A stretch of DNA of 64,000 nucleotides from Streptomyces sp. NBC_00490 (GTDB lineage: Bacteria; Actinomycetota; Actinomycetes; Streptomycetales; Streptomycetaceae), in NCBI RefSeq assembly GCF_036013645.1, contig NZ_CP107869.1, forward strand, positions 1,240,001-1,304,000. Reading direction: 5' to 3'. The translations under genes were made by a program, and so were the position numbers. Below the pieces are notes generated by a model. That model was not told where the DNA came from. It was given only the letters and a program-made list of their open reading frames with translations, and did not search any database. Positions 1 through 7,596 of the stretch are shown here, piece by piece. How positions within the stretch are numbered: the first letter of the stretch is position 1; every line of letters begins with the position of its first letter.

Positions 1-1064
1 GTGGCGGTGTCCTCGGAGAACAGGAAACGGTTGGTGAGCTCGATGTTGGTGTTGTCGGGCAGATAGCGCGGCAGATCGGTCTCGCCGTCCGGGTCCTGCA
101 ACGCGCCCAGCCCGCCGATGGCCAGCAGGGTCATCGTCTCCGGGTTGAGCAGCACCGGCGCGGACAGGGTGCGGGACAGCACTCCGCTGTCGAGCCCGGC
201 CTGGACCACGCCGTAACCGAGGCCCACGTCCGGCAGGTTGGTGTCGTCCGGGATGCTGCCGCTCAGGTCGGCGAGCGAGGTGGAGACGGTGGTGTCGAGC
301 GCGAAGTAGCCGGCGCACTGGTTGTGTCCGGCGTCCGCCGTGGTCGCCCGGTCGCCGTCGAAGTCGGCCGTCGCGAAGTACCCGGTGATCACACCGCCCA
401 GCGAGTGTCCGCCGCACAACACCTTCTGTTTGCGCAGCTGTTGGTCGGGCAGCTCGGCGGTGAGGAGGTCGTACTGGTCGCGGACGGTCCGCTCGATACC
501 GAGTTTCGCCATCCACCCCAGGTCGCCGTTGCCGACGTAACCGTCGAAGGTGCGGCCGTCGACCCTCTTGTCCCGGTAGTAGTAGTCGACGGCCGTGTGC
601 TGGTCGCCGGAGGCCACTCCGGTGCGGTCCTCCAGGCAGTTGGAGCGCCGGTCCAGTGCCCAGAACTCGATGTGCTGCCCCTGTGCGGCGGCGCGGGACA
701 CGGTGTTGCGGGCGACGCTGTCGAAGGCTCCGGCGCCTTCCAGGATCCCCGGCTGGGCGACGAGGATCCGGTCGGCGTCGGCCGAGTCCGCCGGTCCGCC
801 GGCGGCCCGGTAGCGCAGGTACGACAGCCAGTCGCACGCCGCCGGCCGCGCCCCGAAGGACGCCGGCAGCGGCGCCCTCACCCGCACCAGCGTCTCGGTC
901 ACACCGCCGACCGGGCTCGTCGACACCACGGCCGTCTCGGTCCGCGCCTCCTCGCCCCGGGCATCCGGGGCGGCTCCGGTGAACGCCCCGACGGTCAGCA
1001 GCACCGCCAACGCGACACTCCGCGGCGCCCCAAGGGTCATTGCTCTGCTGCGACTCGTGTTCAT
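1..1064 (-). CDS. secreted alpha/beta hydrolase, lipase-like (C-terminus cut by window edge)
   Basis: At least 354 residues are visible from an ATG at 1064; the C-terminus lies beyond position 1. The N-terminus has basic residues, a hydrophobic stretch and an Ala-rich cleavage region, so export by Sec is likely. A nucleophile elbow GGHSLGG (Ser near residue 220) marks an alpha/beta hydrolase with a lipase-type fold. ATG at 1040 is an alternative start that would still leave a signal peptide. The substrate cannot be told from sequence. It is transcribed away from the edge as a single gene; 122 bases separate it from the convergently oriented end of the next gene's 3' side. Confidence 0.75.
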   Translation of the reverse strand, partial: MNTSRSRAMTLGAPRSVALAVLLTVGAFTGAAPDARGEEARTETAVVSTSPVGGVTETLVRVRAPLPASFGARPAACDWLSYLRYRAAGGPADSADADRILVAQPGILEGAGAFDSVARNTVSRAAAQGQHIEFWALDRRSNCLEDRTGVASGDQHTAVDYYYRDKRVDGRTFDGYVGNGDLGWMAKLGIERTVRDQYDLLTAELPDQQLRKQKVLCGGHSLGGVITGYFATADFDGDRATTADAGHNQCAGYFALDTTVSTSLADLSGSIPDDTNLPDVGLGYGVVQAGLDSGVLSRTLSAPVLLNPETMTLLAIGGLGALQDPDGETDLPRYLPDNTNIELTNRFLFSEDTA

Positions 1065-1186
1065 GCTGGGACGGTAGGACCGCGAAACCGGCCCCATCGG
1101 CCCTTGCTCACAACATCGCAGCACCGGCCGGCGCCTTTGTCACGAGGCTCCAACTCCCCTGGCCGCCGTCATGGCCATCAGTCGGT

Positions 1187-2161
1187 TCACCGGCGGAGCC
1201 GGGGCGCGAGCACCGTGCGCACCGCCCTGGTCACGTTGCTCGCGGCGGACCCGTCCCCGCCGTCGGATTCCGGCTCCAGCACGCGCTGGATCTCCAGCAG
1301 CAGTTGGTTGGTCGACCGCCAGAGCGGGACGAACATGCCCGCGACGGGACCCACGCCCTGGACCGGGCCGCCGGACAGCTCGGTGACCTTCTCGGCGAGC
1401 GTGACCGTTGCAGGGTCCCGCAGGATCAGGTGCACCTCACCGTCGGCCAGCCGGATTTCCATCCGGCGCGCGGCGGCCTCCTCGGGGTTCGCGTCCGTGG
1501 TCGTCTCCGGATCGAGTTCGTCGATCTTCGCGGCGACCGTGGCCGGGTCGACGCCGAGTTCGCGCAGCACCCTGGCCGCCATGCTGTTCTCCGCCCGCAG
1601 CATCGCCTCGAGCAGGTGGTGGCTGCCGACCGGCGCTCCACCGGCCAGTGCGCTGGCGACGGACACGGTGTCCTCGGTAGCCGGTGTGCCGGTCGGCCAC
1701 GGGCTGGGCGCGACGTCCTGCGAACCCTCCAGTGACGCCAGCACCGCGGTACGGACCTTGCTGATCGGATTGATCCGCTGCGCGAGCACCTTCGCGCCGG
1801 CGCCCTCACCTTCCGCGGCGACCAGGGCGAGCAGGATGTGTTCGGTGCCGATGGAGGTGTGGCGCAGCTGGTGCGCCTCGCGCAGCGCGAGGTCCAGGGT
1901 CTTCTTCGCGCTCGGCGCGAACGGGATGTGGCCGCTCAGTTCCTCCGTGCCGGGCTCGGCCACCGCGGCGATGTCGGCTCGGGCGGTCTCCTTGTCGTAC
2001 CCGAGCTGTTCCAGGACTTTCGCGGCCGTGCTGTCCGGCACGTCGAGCAGCCCCAACAGGATGTGCTCCGTGCCGATGTAGCCGTGCTTGAGCAGCCTCG
2101 CCTCCTCCTGAGCCGTGACGACGACCTTGCGTGCTTTCACCGAGAACCGTTCGAAAGTCAT
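1187..2161 (-). CDS. Clp N-terminal (Clp_N repeat) protein without ATPase domain
   Basis: The 324-residue protein starts like ClpC (TFERFSVKARKVVVTAQEEA) and carries two Clp_N repeats in about residues 3-140 (GTEHILLGLL and GTEHILLALV are the paired signatures), then a third, diverged repeat around residues 165-215 (GSHHLLEAML). No Walker A or B motif is present, so it is not an unfoldase. In the family the Clp_N domain binds adaptors, phospho-arginine and several antibiotic peptides. A role as adaptor, decoy or drug-binding protein is inference. It is divergent from the small HTH gene at 2230 and shares a dyad with it. No clear ribosome site precedes the ATG. Confidence 0.8.
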   Translation of the reverse strand: MTFERFSVKARKVVVTAQEEARLLKHGYIGTEHILLGLLDVPDSTAAKVLEQLGYDKETARADIAAVAEPGTEELSGHIPFAPSAKKTLDLALREAHQLRHTSIGTEHILLALVAAEGEGAGAKVLAQRINPISKVRTAVLASLEGSQDVAPSPWPTGTPATEDTVSVASALAGGAPVGSHHLLEAMLRAENSMAARVLRELGVDPATVAAKIDELDPETTTDANPEEAAARRMEIRLADGEVHLILRDPATVTLAEKVTELSGGPVQGVGPVAGMFVPLWRSTNQLLLEIQRVLEPESDGGDGSAASNVTRAVRTVLAPRLRR

Positions 2162-2176
2162 GCTTATAGGGTCTCA

Positions 2177-2206
2177 ACCCTGTCAATACACTGCTATTGA
2201 TAGGGT
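2177..2206. promoter_or_regulatory. inverted repeat operator between Clp_N gene and HTH gene
   Basis: ACCCTGTCAATA, a 6-base spacer, then TATTGATAGGGT: 11 of 12 arm positions are complementary. A further ATAGGGT half-site lies at 2166-2172. The dyad fills the 68-base divergent gap and overlaps a TTGACA hexamer on the minus strand, so a protein bound here would control both genes. The HTH protein encoded at 2230 is the obvious candidate; this is inferred from position only. Confidence 0.6.
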
Positions 2207-2229
2207 CACCATGCCGAAGGGAGGGTGTC

Positions 2230-2589
2230 ATGGAGACGCCGTCGAACTGGGAGGACCGGCTCGCGAGCTGGCAGAACGAGCTGGAGCTCTTCGAGCGACT
2301 GGACGAGACGCCCTGGGTCACGCTGGCCAAGGCGGAGAGCGAGACCGGCGTCTCCCGCTCGGCCCTGCGGTCCTGGTACCGCAACGGCGAGATCCAGTCC
2401 CGGCTGGTGGACGGTCCGAACGGGCCGCAGCGCCTGGTCCGGTTGGACGCGGTGATCGAGCGCGCCGCCGCGTCACCGCGCATCCAGCGCAGGGCGGAAC
2501 GGGAAGTCAGCCTGGAAGCCCAGGTCACCCTGCTTCGGCACCGGGTCGACCAACTAGAGCTGCGGCTGGCCGCGCTGGAGCGGAAATGA
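2230..2589 (+). CDS. small HTH (MerR/excisionase-like) DNA-binding protein with coiled-coil tail
   Basis: A 119-residue protein. Residues 30-75 form a winged-HTH type reading head (VTLAKAESETGVSRSALRSWYRNGEI), and residues 90-118 are a heptad-rich Leu/Arg/Glu segment suited to dimerisation. The ATG at 2230 is chosen because GGGAGG lies 6 bases upstream; a longer in-frame start at 2197 would run into the operator. It is likely an autoregulator and the regulator of the divergent Clp_N gene, as judged from the shared dyad. No effector domain is visible. Confidence 0.75.
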   Translation: METPSNWEDRLASWQNELELFERLDETPWVTLAKAESETGVSRSALRSWYRNGEIQSRLVDGPNGPQRLVRLDAVIERAAASPRIQRRAEREVSLEAQVTLLRHRVDQLELRLAALERK

Positions 2590-2626
2590 CCGGCGCGAGC
2601 GCCACCACCGGACGGGGTCGGCCGGA

Positions 2627-3280
2627 TCAGACGTGTGCGAGGAGGCGGTCCAGCGGCCGGGGGACCCTTTCGAGGTCCAGGTGCGCCACAAGTGCCTGCG
2701 CGTAGAGGGCCTTGCGGCCGCTGTGCGTCCCCATGAAACGCCGTAGCTGATGCTCCACGGGCCGTTCCCGCTGCGCCGGCTGCCCCTGGAAGGTGTGGAA
2801 GGGGCGCATCTCGCCCTGGGCTTCGATGACTTGACGCACGCCCTCGGCCCCGAGAGCGCGGATCAACTCGTCCTCCAGGTCGGCGACGCACACGTGGAAC
2901 CCGAGTGCCTCCAGCCCGGCCCGCGAGAGACCGGAGCCGAGCCCGACGCGTCCCAGATGACGCCGGAAGTGCCGTTCCTCGCCGATGTCGCAGAGACCGG
3001 CCAGCGGCAGCCCGAGCCCCGTGGGCCCGCACACGTCAAGGAAGCGCCCGATGTTGGTCGCACCTCCCAGCGGTACGACCGCGACGCCCTCCGCGTCCAG
3101 ATCGCGGCCGTGGCGCGCGGCCAGCGCTTCCAGCGCGACCTGATCGCTGCTCCCCTCGACGAGGACGATCGTCCGCACACCGCCGGCCAGTTCCCTGGCC
3201 ACCACGGCGGCCTCGTCCGCCCCCGCCCCACCGGCCGCCCACGCGACCGTGGCCCGACGGAATCGCCCCAACTCGTCCAC
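2627..3280 (-). CDS. free-standing TOPRIM-domain protein
   Basis: The 217-residue protein contains a TOPRIM-like core: TIVLVEGSSDQVALEALA (residues 36-53, with the conserved Glu) followed by a diverged acidic segment LAGLCDIGEE. This resembles the C-terminal TOPRIM of OLD-family nucleases, but the ABC-ATPase half is absent. In OLD proteins the domain cuts or nicks DNA with metal ions; whether this one is active is unknown, because the second DxD motif is degenerate (D-I-G-E). It is convergent with the HTH gene (37-base gap) and divergent from a GNAT gene. Such stand-alone TOPRIM proteins are common in Streptomyces and uncharacterised. Confidence 0.7.
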   Translation of the reverse strand: MDELGRFRRATVAWAAGGAGADEAAVVARELAGGVRTIVLVEGSSDQVALEALAARHGRDLDAEGVAVVPLGGATNIGRFLDVCGPTGLGLPLAGLCDIGEERHFRRHLGRVGLGSGLSRAGLEALGFHVCVADLEDELIRALGAEGVRQVIEAQGEMRPFHTFQGQPAQRERPVEHQLRRFMGTHSGRKALYAQALVAHLDLERVPRPLDRLLAHV

Positions 3281-3409
3281 GAGACCTCACTTCCCGCCGC
3301 CATCGTGACACGGCCGAGATCCCGCACGCACACGGCTTTCCGCGGGCCGATCGTCGAGCGCATCGTGGCGGCAGAGTGATGACTCCGACCCACATGTGAT
3401 GCTGGCGCC

Positions 3410-3910
3410 ATGACCGATCAAAGCGAGATTGCCGTCGTCCGCTACCGCGACCGGGCCGCTTCCGTCGAGGGCGGCCTGGCCGCGTTGCTGGCCTCCTACC
3501 ACCTGCGCACAGAGGCCGAGAAGGGCAAGGCCGTTGCCGATGTGGACGGGCTGCCGGAACGCTACCGGGCGGAGATCTCCCACCCGGGGACAGCGTTCGG
3601 CAACGATGACGTGCTGATCGCCCTGAGCGGCGACACCCCTGTGGGCTGTCTGGTGGTGACCGCCCCCGCCGACGGGCGGTCTGAGGTCAAGAGACTGTGG
3701 ACGGACCCGGCATTCCGGGGCCGGGGCATCGCGTCCGGCCTGCTCGACGCCGCGCTCACGCATGCCGCGGAGAGCGGCGTGGACACCCTGCGACTGTCGG
3801 TGTGGAAATGGCGGACCGGCGCCATCGCCCTGTACGAGCGGTTCGGCTTCACGGTCACCGAGTCATGGGACGAACGGGATCAGCTGGTGTGCATGCAGCG
3901 CGCCGTGTGA
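3410..3910 (+). CDS. GNAT family N-acetyltransferase
   Basis: A 166-residue single-domain acetyltransferase. The acetyl-CoA loop is seen as RLWTDPAFRGRGIASGLLDAAL (motif A, Q/RxxGxG/A form RGRGIA near residue 103), followed by the typical LYERFGF motif B near residue 145. The product transfers acetyl from acetyl-CoA to an unidentified amine. The ATG at 3410 is 129 bases from the divergent TOPRIM gene. No operon partner. Confidence 0.85.
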   Translation: MTDQSEIAVVRYRDRAASVEGGLAALLASYHLRTEAEKGKAVADVDGLPERYRAEISHPGTAFGNDDVLIALSGDTPVGCLVVTAPADGRSEVKRLWTDPAFRGRGIASGLLDAALTHAAESGVDTLRLSVWKWRTGAIALYERFGFTVTESWDERDQLVCMQRAV

Positions 3911-4066
3911 CGTACCGCTGCACTGGCGCTGCGACCCGAGCCCGCACCGCGGACAGCAACTGTCCGCCGTAGCCGACCGGTTGGGATGGACACCACCGCT
4001 CAGCTCATCGAGACCGCGAAGGATGCGGACCGTGCCCCAACTTCCCCTGATCACGGGACAACAGCA

Positions 4067-4969
4067 TCAGGTACTGGCCGGCGGCGGCGCGAGTTCCGCC
4101 GCGACCTCGACCGCGATCTCGACGGCTCGGGCGGCAAGCGGTGAATGGGTGCGTCCGGCCCGCCAATGCAGGTAGATCTCCCGCGGCGGCAGCGACGGCT
4201 CCAGCTCATGGACGCGGAGTCTTGCGTCGGATGACACGTCGGCACCGCGGATGGCGAGCCAGGGCAGCACGGCCGATCCCAGTCCGGCTCGCACCATGGA
4301 CAACAGGGTGTCGTTGACCGCGGTGCGGAAGACGACGCGCGGACGGGCGCCGCTTCGGGCGATCGCCTGCTCCATCTCGGGCTGGTCGCAGGTCAGTGGC
4401 CAGGCCACCATCGGTTCCCCGTCGAGCCGCTCCAGCGGGACCGGGCCCTCGGGGAAGGTGCCGACGCCTGCCACCAGCAGGTACGGGTCGTCGAGCAGCT
4501 TGAGTCGCTCGACGTCGCCGTCGATGCGGCCGTCGTAGAACAGCAGATCGAGGTCGCCGATCTGTGGCTGCTCCGGCTCCTCCTCGGACAACCTGATGTC
4601 GCAGGCGGGGTAGTCGTCGCGCAGCCGTCGTACGACCGACGGCAGGATCACATTGGACACGCTCTGGAACGTGCCGATGTCGATCCGGCCGCCTCCCGCC
4701 TTGAACCGGTCCACGGCGTCGGCCAACGCGTCCGCCCTCGCCAGCAGTTCGCGGCCCTGGTCCAGGACCACGGAACCCAACGGAGTCAGCCGCACCGGCT
4801 TGGGACCGCCCGGCCGGTCGAACACCGGGCCGCCCACGGCCTTCTCCAACGCGGCCACCTGCTGGCTCACCGTCGACTGGGTGTACCCGAGGCGGGCGGC
4901 CGCCCTCCCGAACGAGCCCTCCTCGATGATGGCGGCCATCGCCGCCAGATGGCGAAGTTCCAGGTTCAT
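4067..4969 (-). CDS. LysR-type transcriptional regulator
   Basis: A 300-residue LTTR: winged HTH at residues 1-60 (LRHLAAMAAIIEEGSFGRAAARLGYTQSTVSQQV) and a periplasmic-binding-like effector domain from about residue 88 onward. The start is set at 4969 because LTTRs begin at MxLExRHL; an in-frame ATG at 4996 would add nine atypical residues and lie inside an operator. It is divergent from the hydrolase-oxidoreductase-methyltransferase operon at 5068 and probably controls it and itself through the two dyads in the gap. The ligand is not known. Confidence 0.88.
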   Translation of the reverse strand: MNLELRHLAAMAAIIEEGSFGRAAARLGYTQSTVSQQVAALEKAVGGPVFDRPGGPKPVRLTPLGSVVLDQGRELLARADALADAVDRFKAGGGRIDIGTFQSVSNVILPSVVRRLRDDYPACDIRLSEEEPEQPQIGDLDLLFYDGRIDGDVERLKLLDDPYLLVAGVGTFPEGPVPLERLDGEPMVAWPLTCDQPEMEQAIARSGARPRVVFRTAVNDTLLSMVRAGLGSAVLPWLAIRGADVSSDARLRVHELEPSLPPREIYLHWRAGRTHSPLAARAVEIAVEVAAELAPPPAST

Positions 4970-4994
4970 CACGCGTTCCAGCGTAAGGAAAGCC

Positions 4995-5042
4995 ATCGCT
5001 TTACGCGATTAAGTCGATCGAAAATCATCGCTTTTCACGATG
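4995..5042. promoter_or_regulatory. paired LysR-type operator sites
   Basis: Three symmetric elements lie in the divergent gap: ATCGC-TTTAC-GCGAT (4995-5009), TCGATCGA (5014-5021) and CATCG-CTTTTCA-CGATG (5026-5042). The outer two share CATCGCTTT and are spaced 31 bases, about three helical turns, which matches the recognition and activation sites of LTTR promoters. Binding by the LysR at 4969 is inferred. Confidence 0.55.
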
Positions 5043-5067
5043 CTTTCCGAGACCTAGCGTTCTGGAC

Positions 5068-5922
5068 ATGACCTCACCTCGATCTCACGGCGAACGACTC
5101 CTCGACATCAACGGCGCCGAGTTGTGCGTAGAGACCTTCGGCGACCGCGCGGACCCCGCGATCGTGCTGGTCGCCGGATCGGCCGCCTCGATGCTGTGGT
5201 GGGACGCCGAGCTGTGCGAACGGATCGCCGTCCGTGGCCGGTTCGTCGTCCGGTACGACCATCGGGACACCGGCCGCTCGACCTGCTACCCGCCGGGAAA
5301 CCCGCGGTACTCGTTCACCGACCTGACCCGGGACGTGCTCGGCATCCAGGACGCTCTGGGTATCGAGCGCGCCCATGTGGTCTGCCAGTCGATGTTCGGC
5401 GGGACCGGACTCATCCTCGGGGTGGACCATCCCGACCGGGTCGCGTCACTGACGTTCGTCTCGAGCTCCACCGGCGCCGACGACCTGCCGCCGCCGTCGA
5501 GCGATCTGGCCATGCCGGCCGAGCCGGACACCTCCGACGCGGCCGCGGTCGTCGCATACGTGGTCGCCGGTGCGAAGGCGTACGCCGGTGGCTCACCGCA
5601 CTTCGACGAGGCCGCGGTCCGGGCCCTGGTCGCACAGGACGTGGCGCGCGCCAGGAACTACGCCTCGACCCTGGTCAACCACTTCGTCATCGAGCTCGAC
5701 GGGCCGGTGCGAGGAGGCTTCGGCGACATCGCGGCGCCGACGCTCGTGGTGCACGGCGACCACGACCCCGTGCTGCCGCTACCGCACGGCAGGGCGCTGC
5801 GTGACGCGGTTCCCGGTGCGGAGCTGCTGGTCCTGGAGGGGGCCGGACACGACCTGCCGAAGGCCGTGTGGGACAACTTCGTGTCGGCCCTGGTGCGGCA
5901 CACCCGGGGAGACCGGCCATGA
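5068..5922 (+). CDS. alpha/beta hydrolase with atypical nucleophile elbow
   Basis: A 284-residue cytoplasmic hydrolase of the MhpC/RsbQ-like group: oxyanion strand (PAIVLVAGSAAS, near residue 36), YDHRDTGRS motif, an Asp in APTLVVHGDHDPVLP (residue 224 region) and a catalytic His in LEGAGHDLP (residue 264 region). The elbow reads VVCQSMFGG, so the usual G-x-S-x-G is C-Q-S-M-F followed by GG; the Ser is kept but both flanking glycines differ. First gene of a three-gene operon, overlapping the next by ATGA, divergent from the LysR gene. Substrate unknown. Confidence 0.85.
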   Translation: MTSPRSHGERLLDINGAELCVETFGDRADPAIVLVAGSAASMLWWDAELCERIAVRGRFVVRYDHRDTGRSTCYPPGNPRYSFTDLTRDVLGIQDALGIERAHVVCQSMFGGTGLILGVDHPDRVASLTFVSSSTGADDLPPPSSDLAMPAEPDTSDAAAVVAYVVAGAKAYAGGSPHFDEAAVRALVAQDVARARNYASTLVNHFVIELDGPVRGGFGDIAAPTLVVHGDHDPVLPLPHGRALRDAVPGAELLVLEGAGHDLPKAVWDNFVSALVRHTRGDRP

Positions 5923-6731
5923 GGCGGCTGCGCTCGGCACTCTGGCTGCCGCTCTTCGAGGACCTCGCCGACCCGCGAGTGGTCGCACGCCTCGCCGCCG
6001 AAGCGGAGGAAGCCGGGTGGGACGGCTGCTTCGTGTGGGATCAGCTGTGCTGGCGGGCACCGGTCCGACAGGTCGCCGACCCCTGGATCGCGCTGGCGGC
6101 CATCGCGACCGCCACCGAACGGCTGCGGTTGGGCCCGATGGTGTCACCGCTCGCCCGCCGACGGCCGGCCAAGGTCGCGCGGGAGACCGCGACGCTGGAC
6201 CGGCTCAGCGACAGCCGCCTCACCCTCGGCGTCGGCCTCGGCAGCGACCGGTTCGCGGGCGAACTGTCCAGGACCGGGGAGCAACTCGACGACCGGCTGC
6301 GCGGCAGGATGCTCGACGAGTCCCTGGCGATCCTTGCCGCCGCCTGGTCCGGCGAGCCGGTGCGCCACCGCGGCGACCACTACACGGTCGTGGACATCGC
6401 GTTTCTTCCGCGCCCGGTCCAGCGGCCCGGCGTACCGGTCTGGGCCGCAGGCTTTCCGGGCAACCTCAAACCGGTCCGCCGGGCCGCCCGGCTCGACGGG
6501 TTCTTCCCGGCCAACCTCGAGCACCCGGACCAGCTCGCCGAGGTCGCCGCCACCCTCACCGCACTGCGCCATGGTGAGATGGCCTCGTACGACATCGCCG
6601 TCAGTCTTCCGCTCGGTGTCGATCCCGAGCCGTACGCGAAGGCCGGCGCGACGTGGTGGCTGCCGGAGTTCGACCCGGGTGTACGGCTCGACGCCGTGCG
6701 AGGCGTGCTCCGCGACGGCCCCGCGGCATGA
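5919..6731 (+). CDS. LLM-class (F420/FMN-dependent) oxidoreductase
   Basis: A 270-residue luciferase-like monooxygenase fold enzyme. It has the typical LWLPLFEDLADPRVVARLAAEAEEAGWDG opening, LRLGPMVSPLARRRPAKVARETATLDRLS central segment and a G-V-G-L-G-S loop. Actinomycete members usually use coenzyme F420 rather than FMN; which one is used here cannot be seen. Its ATG overlaps the stop of the hydrolase (ATGA), so the two are translationally coupled. Around 270 residues is slightly short for the class (about 290-330), but both ends look intact. Confidence 0.82.
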   Translation: MRRLRSALWLPLFEDLADPRVVARLAAEAEEAGWDGCFVWDQLCWRAPVRQVADPWIALAAIATATERLRLGPMVSPLARRRPAKVARETATLDRLSDSRLTLGVGLGSDRFAGELSRTGEQLDDRLRGRMLDESLAILAAAWSGEPVRHRGDHYTVVDIAFLPRPVQRPGVPVWAAGFPGNLKPVRRAARLDGFFPANLEHPDQLAEVAATLTALRHGEMASYDIAVSLPLGVDPEPYAKAGATWWLPEFDPGVRLDAVRGVLRDGPAA

Positions 6732-6744
6732 GGAGGCAGCAGTC

Positions 6745-7518
6745 GTGTTGTTCGACTACGACTCGGAGCTGGCCCGCTACCACGAGCGGCTGCGGCAGGC
6801 CCTCGACATCCGACCCGGTGATCGTGTCCTCGACATCGGCTGCGGCACCGGCCGGACCACCAGGGACGCGGCCAGAGCTGCGGCACCGGGTGCCGCCCTC
6901 GGCATCGACGTTTCGGGCCCGATGCTGGCGCGGGCCCGCGAACTTGCCGAGAGGGAAGGGCTCCGCAATACCGGTTTCGTGCAGGCCGACGCCCAGACCC
7001 ATGCGTTCCCGCCGGAGGAGTTCAGTCTGGCCATGAGCCGGTTCGGCACGATGTTCTTCTCCGACCCGGCTCTCGCGTTCGCCAACATCGGGAAGGCGCT
7101 GCGTCCGGGTGCGCGCTTGGTGCAGTTGGTCTGGCAGGCCGCCGACCTTCAGGAGTGGCAGACCGCGATCCGGGCGGCGCTCTCTCCCGGGCCTGCGCCC
7201 TCGATGCCGGTTCCGAGGGCCGACGACGCGTTCACGCTGGCCGATCCGCACGTCGTGGCCGACACCCTGACCACGGCCGGCTTCGCGGCGGTCGACGTCG
7301 TCGATGTGCGCGAGCCCGTGTACTACGGTCCGGACACCGAGCGCGCGCTGGCCGGCGTGCTCCAGCTCCGGATGGCGAAGGAATGGCTCACGGATCTGGA
7401 TGCCCAGTCCTCCGAGCGCGCACTCGACCGGCTTCGCGCGACTCTCAACGCCCACGACACCGGCGACGGCGTCTGGTTCGGCTCCCGCGCCTGGCTGGTC
7501 ACTGCCCGCCGACGCTGA
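6745..7518 (+). CDS. class I SAM-dependent methyltransferase
   Basis: A 257-residue enzyme with the SAM-binding motif VLDIGCGTGRTT near residue 28, acidic loop GIDVSGPML, and post-motif VQADAQTHAFPPEEFSLAMSRFGTMFF, which matches UbiE/small-molecule methyltransferases. The start is GTG at 6745 because AGGAGG sits 8 bases upstream; the open frame extends further upstream without support. Third gene of the LysR-divergent operon, 13 bases after the oxidoreductase. Hydrolase, LLM oxidoreductase and methyltransferase together suggest modification or detoxification of a small molecule. Confidence 0.85.
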   Translation: MLFDYDSELARYHERLRQALDIRPGDRVLDIGCGTGRTTRDAARAAAPGAALGIDVSGPMLARARELAEREGLRNTGFVQADAQTHAFPPEEFSLAMSRFGTMFFSDPALAFANIGKALRPGARLVQLVWQAADLQEWQTAIRAALSPGPAPSMPVPRADDAFTLADPHVVADTLTTAGFAAVDVVDVREPVYYGPDTERALAGVLQLRMAKEWLTDLDAQSSERALDRLRATLNAHDTGDGVWFGSRAWLVTARRR

Positions 7519-7596
7519 CGACCCTGCCGCTCTTCACCTGCGGTGCGCCGCCTGCTTCCTCGGCATGCGGCGCGGCCCGCGTACGTCTGCGAACCC

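Noticed and set aside
324..2081. 585-codon open frame on the plus strand
   Set aside because: It runs antisense to the secreted hydrolase and the Clp_N gene; its composition is Arg/Ala/Pro/Gly-rich without domain pattern, as expected for the complement of high-G+C genes.
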